Shown here: positions 59,694 to 64,000 of the stretch, in pieces
How the letters are laid out: every line of letters starts with the position of its first letter
How positions within the stretch are numbered: position 1 is the first letter of the stretch
Position numbers and translations under genes: made by a program
Assembly (NCBI RefSeq): GCF_004366635.1
Contig: NZ_SORN01000003.1
Coordinates: 310,001 to 374,000, forward strand
Reading direction: 5' to 3'
Source of the DNA: Roseinatronobacter bogoriensis DSM 18756
GTDB lineage: Bacteria > Pseudomonadota > Alphaproteobacteria > Rhodobacterales > Rhodobacteraceae
Length of the DNA: 64,000 bases
Notes under the pieces: generated by a model
Told to the model about the DNA's origin: nothing
Databases searched by the model: none
What the model saw: only the letters and a program-made list of their open reading frames with translations

Positions 59694-60008
59694 ATGGAGC
59701 GTCTGAAGCCCTTCTTTCCCAAGAGCCATGGCAAGCCTCGCGTTGATGACCGGCGCGTTCTCAGCGGCATAATCTTCATTAATCGCAACGGGTTGCGGTG
59801 GTGTGATGCGCCCAAGGAATACGGCCCACACAAGACTTTATACAACCGCTGGAAGCGGTGGAGCGATATGGGTGTGTTCGCCCGGATCATGGCGGGTCTG
59901 GCGGCAGAGGGGACCGAGACCAAGACGATCATGATCGACGCGACATATCTGAAGGCACATCGCACGGCTTCGAGCCTGCGGGTAAAAAAGGGGGGCGTGG
60001 TCGCCTGA
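59694..60008 (+). CDS. IS5-family transposase, ORF A
   Basis: The 104-aa frame holds the N-terminal half of an IS5/IS427 transposase: VDDRRVLSGIIFINRNGLRW and the first catalytic aspartate in IMIDATYLK. It ends just after the A6G6 run (59984-59995). Its normal N-terminus appears to be interrupted by a 45-bp hairpin insertion, so ATG 59694 may be an internal start. Confidence 0.8.
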   Translation: MERLKPFFPKSHGKPRVDDRRVLSGIIFINRNGLRWCDAPKEYGPHKTLYNRWKRWSDMGVFARIMAGLAAEGTETKTIMIDATYLKAHRTASSLRVKKGGVVA

Positions 60009-60418
60009 TCGGACGAACCAAGGGCGGAATGAACACAAAGCTCCATGCTGTCACAGATGCGATCGGACGCCCTGTCAGCTTCTTCATGTCGGCGGGTCAG
60101 GACAGCGACTACACAGGCGCTGCTGCCCTTCTCAGGCATCTGCCAACAGCCGACTGGCTGATCGCTGACCGCGGCTATGATGCCGATTGGATCAGAGATG
60201 CGTTGAAAGACAAGGGGATAACGCCCTGTATTCCCGGCCGCAAGGCGCGCAAGGCGACCGTGAAATACGACAAACGACGCTATAAGCGGCGCAACCGGAT
60301 CGAGATCATGTTCGGGCGACTGAAGGATTGGCGCAGGATCGCCACACGTTACGACAGATGCCCGAAGGTGTTCTTCTCCGCCATCGCGCTCGCAGCAACC
60401 GTCCTCTTCTGGCTTTGA
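59858..60418 (+). CDS. IS5-family transposase, ORF B (expressed by -1 frameshift)
   Basis: This frame, in -1 relative to ORF A, holds the C-terminal half: GRTKGGMNTKLHAVTDAIGR, the second catalytic aspartate in ADRGYDADWI, and the Y/R...E signature KRRNRIEIMFGRLKDWRRIA. It has no ribosome site of its own, so slippage at AAAAAAGGGGGG (59984-59995) should make the fused, active transposase. Only the part after the slippery run is meaningful; the first 40 or so codons overlap ORF A. Confidence 0.8.
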   Translation: MERYGCVRPDHGGSGGRGDRDQDDHDRRDISEGTSHGFEPAGKKGGRGRLIGRTKGGMNTKLHAVTDAIGRPVSFFMSAGQDSDYTGAAALLRHLPTADWLIADRGYDADWIRDALKDKGITPCIPGRKARKATVKYDKRRYKRRNRIEIMFGRLKDWRRIATRYDRCPKVFFSAIALAATVLFWL

Positions 60419-60529
60419 AAATCAATGAGATGCTGTAACGGGTCTCGCGTTGCGCATCACGATCACCGGTTGCCAGATCATGGCCGCGCTGCCGCTATGC
60501 CCGCATCGAACCTTACTGGAGGCATAGGG

Positions 60530-61555
60530 ATGAGACTATTTATCGGATTGGATGTGTCATTGGCGAAGACAGCGATCTGCGTTGTCAGCGAGCATGGAAA
60601 GATCGTTCGGGAGGCTGAGGTCACCAGCGAACCAGAGCCGTTGCTTGAGTGGCTGCAGACGTTGGACGGCGATATAGCCGCCTTGGGCCTTGAGGCTGGC
60701 CCTCTGTCGCAGTGGTTGCATCGTGGACTGGCGGATGCCGGGCTGGATACTGTTCTGATGGAAACGCGGCAGGTGAAGGGTGCCTTGAAGGCCATGCCGA
60801 TCAAGACTGATCGCAGGGATGCTGAAGGGATAGCGCGGCTGCTCCACCTTGGTTGGTTCCGCCCTGTCCACTGCAAGTCGGTCTCGGCGCAGGAGGTTCG
60901 TGTCATTCTGAGTGCCCGCAAGGCAATCCAGCAGAATATGCTCGCGCTGGAGATGTCACTTCGCGGGCTATTGCGGAACTTTGGTTTGAAGGTCGGTGCG
61001 ATCTCTCGTGGAAAGTTCGAGCACCGCATTCGAGAGCTTGCTGAGGGTAATGCAATGCTGGAGACAGCAACAGCTCCCATGTTGCGTGCCAGGGCGTCAT
61101 TGCGCCGGGAACTTGCAGGCCTCGAAAGACTGGTCCGGCAGATGGCACAGGACGACCCGGTCTGCGGGCGACTGATGACAATGCCGGGGGTTGGTGCTGT
61201 TGTCGCCCTGACATATCGATCCGCCGTCGACGACCCTACGCGCTTTACCTCTTCGAAGAATGTTGGACCTTGGGTCGGCCTGACCCCGTCGCGCAATCAA
61301 TCGGGCGAACGTGATGTCTCTGGCGGCATAACCAAGGCAGGTGACGTGAATCTGAGGCGTGCCTTGTGCCAAGCTGCAACCGTCATGATGAGCCGGGGCC
61401 GCGCGACATGGCTGCGAACCCGGGGGGCTCAGGTTGCAAAACGCCGAGGTCGGAAAAGGGCCATGGTCGCGTTGGCACGCCGGATCTCAGTTATCCTGCA
61501 TCGAATGTGGGTCGACGGAACGACATTCCAGATGGAGGCCGCACCAAGGACCTGA
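60530..61555 (+). CDS. IS110-family transposase
   Basis: The 341-aa protein has an N-terminal DEDD (RuvC-like) domain with FIGLDVSLAKTAICVV, LGLEAGPLSQWL and KTDRRDAEGIARLL, and a C-terminal Tnp_20 domain with MPGVGAVVALTYRSAVDD and GPWVGLTPSRNQSG. IS110 enzymes recombine DNA guided by a bridge RNA from the element's non-coding end. The start at 60530 follows TGGAGGC. It lies directly after the IS5 element, with only about 80 bp between. Confidence 0.9.
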   Translation: MRLFIGLDVSLAKTAICVVSEHGKIVREAEVTSEPEPLLEWLQTLDGDIAALGLEAGPLSQWLHRGLADAGLDTVLMETRQVKGALKAMPIKTDRRDAEGIARLLHLGWFRPVHCKSVSAQEVRVILSARKAIQQNMLALEMSLRGLLRNFGLKVGAISRGKFEHRIRELAEGNAMLETATAPMLRARASLRRELAGLERLVRQMAQDDPVCGRLMTMPGVGAVVALTYRSAVDDPTRFTSSKNVGPWVGLTPSRNQSGERDVSGGITKAGDVNLRRALCQAATVMMSRGRATWLRTRGAQVAKRRGRKRAMVALARRISVILHRMWVDGTTFQMEAAPRT

Positions 61556-61861
61556 TCGACCGCTCGCTGACTGCCTGATTGCAGGCAAAGAGGTCCCGAA
61601 GGGACGTGGTTCCGATGATGTCGTGCTCTAGACCGTCGCTGACTGGTAACAGTAAAGCACGCTTATGAGATTGGCACATTGGAATTGCACCGAACCAGCA
61701 TCATGTCGGCAGCCAGTGCGCTGACCACGGACCGAAGCATGTGCCCGGAAGACCTCACAAAAAAGGCTGCGCGCAAGATCAGGTACTGCCGAAAAAAAAT
61801 GCCACTCTCCTGCTTCGGCGGGATCTCTCTTTTTGTGCGAAATGGCTTGACCCGGGCAGAC
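61556..61861. other. Non-coding tail of the IS110 element and junction sequence
   Basis: No real gene was seen. Paired words (CTGACTGCCTGATTGCAGGC; GGTCCCGAAGGGAC) and TTGGCACATTGGAATTGCACC suggest the non-coding end of the IS110 element, ending somewhere near 61700. In the IS1111 subgroup this side encodes the bridge RNA. The exact end was not determined. Confidence 0.4.
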
Positions 61862-61969
61862 CCGTTACCGAAGTCTGGAGCCTAATGCAAGCACGATCGG
61901 CAAGACGGGTAGCACGCAAGGGTTGATCAGAGTCAGGAGCCCTGCAAGATATCCGAAAAGATAGTCCAT
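61862..61969 (-). pseudogene. Fragment of a ccdA/DsbD-like membrane gene
   Basis: Thirty-five codons from ATG 61969 read MDYLFGYLAGLLTLINPC then VLPVLPIVLALGS, the first membrane helix of CcdA-type proteins with the conserved N-P-C-V-L-P motif. The frame then hits a stop (SRLR*) at the junction with IS-derived sequence. CcdA proteins carry reducing equivalents across the inner membrane. The gene has lost everything after its first helix. Confidence 0.7.
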
Positions 61970-62457
61970 GCTGTCCTTAAGATGCCAAGCGTCTGTGCAA
62001 TATTCGACCTCTTTACGTTCCATGCGTTGTGATCGTTACACGCAATGATCATTACTGCTAAAATTGAAAGGTGAATTCAGCATTGCTGCGCTGCGAAGCG
62101 GGCCGGCCCCGCCAGTAGGGCAGCCCGATCAAGGCAGCTTTTTCGATAGGGATGACCGTTCAGTTTTACCCTGCTGCGCGATGCCACGATGTCCGCTACT
62201 GGCACCTATGCCTTGTAAATCGGGCGTCCGCATTGGGCCGGGCTCGTCGATCCTGAGGTCGCTCTCACAAGAGGCGGGGATGTATGTGCCGACTGCTGAT
62301 CGCAAGACATTTTGGCGCGGTTGCAGGTATCGCTGATATGTCTGATTGACATCGCGATGGCTATTTAAGACACTGCCACCATGGGGATTGCGAGCTCCCC
62401 ACGAGGCGCCAGCCGAAGATCGCGTTCCTGTTCAACCCCGGCGACGGAGGAACGCAC
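61970..62457. other. Intergenic region upstream of chrB and of the ccdA fragment
   Basis: About 490 bp without a supported gene. The left end should contain the old ccdA promoter, including a palindrome-like CAATGATCATTACTG near 62044. A 90-codon plus-strand frame at 62064 has no domain and poor codon character and is not called. A GGAGGAA site lies just before chrB. Confidence 0.5.
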
Positions 62458-63278
62458 ATGCCTGCGCCCAATTCCATTTCATGTGACAAGATCATCCGCA
62501 TAATCGGAACCCCTCGCGCACCGCGCTTGCTCGACGTGCGGTCCGAGGAAGATTTCGCCGCGGACCCACGGTTGCTTCCTGGTGCGACTAGAGTCGACGA
62601 CCAGTCGCTGACCACACTGGCTCGCCAACTGGACGGCCAGCCGTCAATCGCCGTCTGTCAGGCCGGCCATCGGCGCAGCCAGGGAACCGCCGCCTGGCTG
62701 CGCGCCGAAGGCTGCCCGTCGGAATATCTCGGGGGCGGGTTCGAAGCCTGGCGCTCGGCCGGTCTGCCGCTAATCGATCCCGAAAAACTGCCAGCCCGCG
62801 ACGCGCAAGGCCGCACCATCTGGGTCACGCGCTCGCGCCCCAAAATCGACCGCATCGCGTGCCCCTGGCTGATCCGGCGGTTTCTGGACCCCCGCGCAAT
62901 CATCTTGTTCGTTGCGCCCGCCGAGGTGGTGGGCGTCGCCGAACGCTATAACGCCGCACCCTTCGACATCGAGAATGTGTTCTGGAGTCATCGGGGCGAG
63001 CTTTGCACCTTTGACGTCCTGCTGGCCGAATTCGGCCTGAACATTCCCGCGCTCGACCGCCTGGCCGCCATCGTGCGTGGCGCCGATACGGCCCGGCTCG
63101 ATCTCGCGCCCGAAGCTGCGGGGCTGCTGGCTGCATCGCTCGGTCTGTCGCGCATGTTCTCGGACGATCTGGAGCAGCTGGACGCCGGGATGCTGCTCTA
63201 TGACGCCTTCTACCGATGGGCACGGGACGCCACCGACGAGACCCACGACTGGCCCACCAACAAGCCAAAGGCAGACTG

Positions 63279-63279
<1 letters not shown>
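62458..63279 (+). CDS. chrB: Rhodanese-ChrB fusion, chromate resistance protein
   Basis: The 273-aa protein has an N-terminal rhodanese-like domain with the active-site loop CQAGHRRSQG (Cys 67) and a C-terminal ChrB domain (about 136-265) beginning WVTRSRPKIDRIACPWLIRR. ChrB proteins regulate or support chromate efflux by ChrA. The rhodanese fusion suggests coupling to sulfur or thiol chemistry. Its stop overlaps the chrA start (TGATG), so the two are co-translated. Confidence 0.88.

Positions 63280-64000
<721 letters not shown>

Larger units (their letters stand above)
59606..60446 (+). mobile_element. IS5-family insertion sequence (IS427-like)
   Basis: About 841 bp bounded by GAGACC at 59606 and GGTCTC at 60446, with weaker inverted similarity further in. 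It contains two overlapping transposase frames joined by an A6G6 slippery run. No target duplication is obvious at the proposed ends, so the exact boundaries need comparison with a reference copy. Confidence 0.8.

Noticed and set aside
56862..61555. CRISPR-associated or Tn7-like transposon system around tniQ
   Set aside because: No Cas, TnsB/TniA or TnsC/TniB genes were found in the window. The only transposases are of IS5 and IS110 type, which do not use TniQ.
62064..62336. 90-codon frame upstream of chrB
   Set aside because: No domain, no convincing ribosome site, and the amino-acid composition is not protein-like; treated as non-coding.

Overview
This window looks like the chromosome of a Rhodobacterales (Roseobacter-type) alphaproteobacterium. 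Three things point there: GC-rich coding sequence with tightly overlapping operons; a gene set typical of the group (B12-dependent ribonucleotide reductase nrdJ, a trimethylamine/TMAO/dimethylamine oxidation route, urtABCDE, a BolA/J-domain pair, Mn-type ABC importer, ROK-controlled xylose operon); and intergenic sequence families that recur here. No 16S or other phylogenetic marker is present, so genus is not claimed. Everything is read by eye from sequence; family names come from recognised motifs and no search was run.

Layout. 1-495: start of a membrane fatty-acid desaturase running off the left edge. 0.8-8.2 kb: xylose operon xylF-xylH-xylG-xylB-xylA (minus strand) with a divergent ROK repressor, which overlaps a secreted CRTAC1/FG-GAP protein. 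9.9-12.4 kb: an exported di-heme peroxidase and a Stealth-type sugar-phosphate transferase. 12.9-19.3 kb: urea ABC importer urtABCDE with a GNAT acetyltransferase between urtB and urtC; no urease genes are in the window. 19.7-26.3 kb: a minus-strand operon for an oligopeptide-type ABC importer ending in a fumarylacetoacetate-hydrolase-family enzyme.

26.7-37.6 kb is the metabolic core: TMAO demethylase (tdm), a group II truncated haemoglobin, the dimethylamine monooxygenase operon dmmDABC, an XRE-cupin and a GlxA/AraC-type regulator, and an Amt-superfamily channel that has lost both twin-histidine residues. Trimethylamine monooxygenase (tmm) lies 19 kb further on (48.5 kb), divergent from a periplasmic-binding-type protein that has no signal peptide. 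Together Tmm, Tdm and Dmm would take trimethylamine through TMAO and dimethylamine to monomethylamine plus formaldehyde. Next to urt this gives the window a nitrogen-scavenging theme. The dmmD and Amt-like upstream regions share several ordered sequence blocks, and the tdm and tmm upstream regions share another, which suggests co-regulation.

37.8-56.6 kb is mostly housekeeping: a GntR/FCD regulator, a Mn-type ABC importer with a Fur/Mur-like box, carB, a MarR regulator, a DUF4177-like protein, bolA, a J-domain protein, tRNA-Gly(GCC) and nrdJ. 56.6-64 kb is an accessory segment: an orphan TniQ protein, a PD-(D/E)XK-like nuclease that may be truncated, an IS5-family element with a -1 frameshift site, an IS110-family element, a fragment of a ccdA-like gene, and chromate genes chrB-chrA running off the right edge. 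A dispersed repeat of about 200-230 bp occurs four times in intergenic DNA (19.4, 29.6, 38.5, 46.7 kb).
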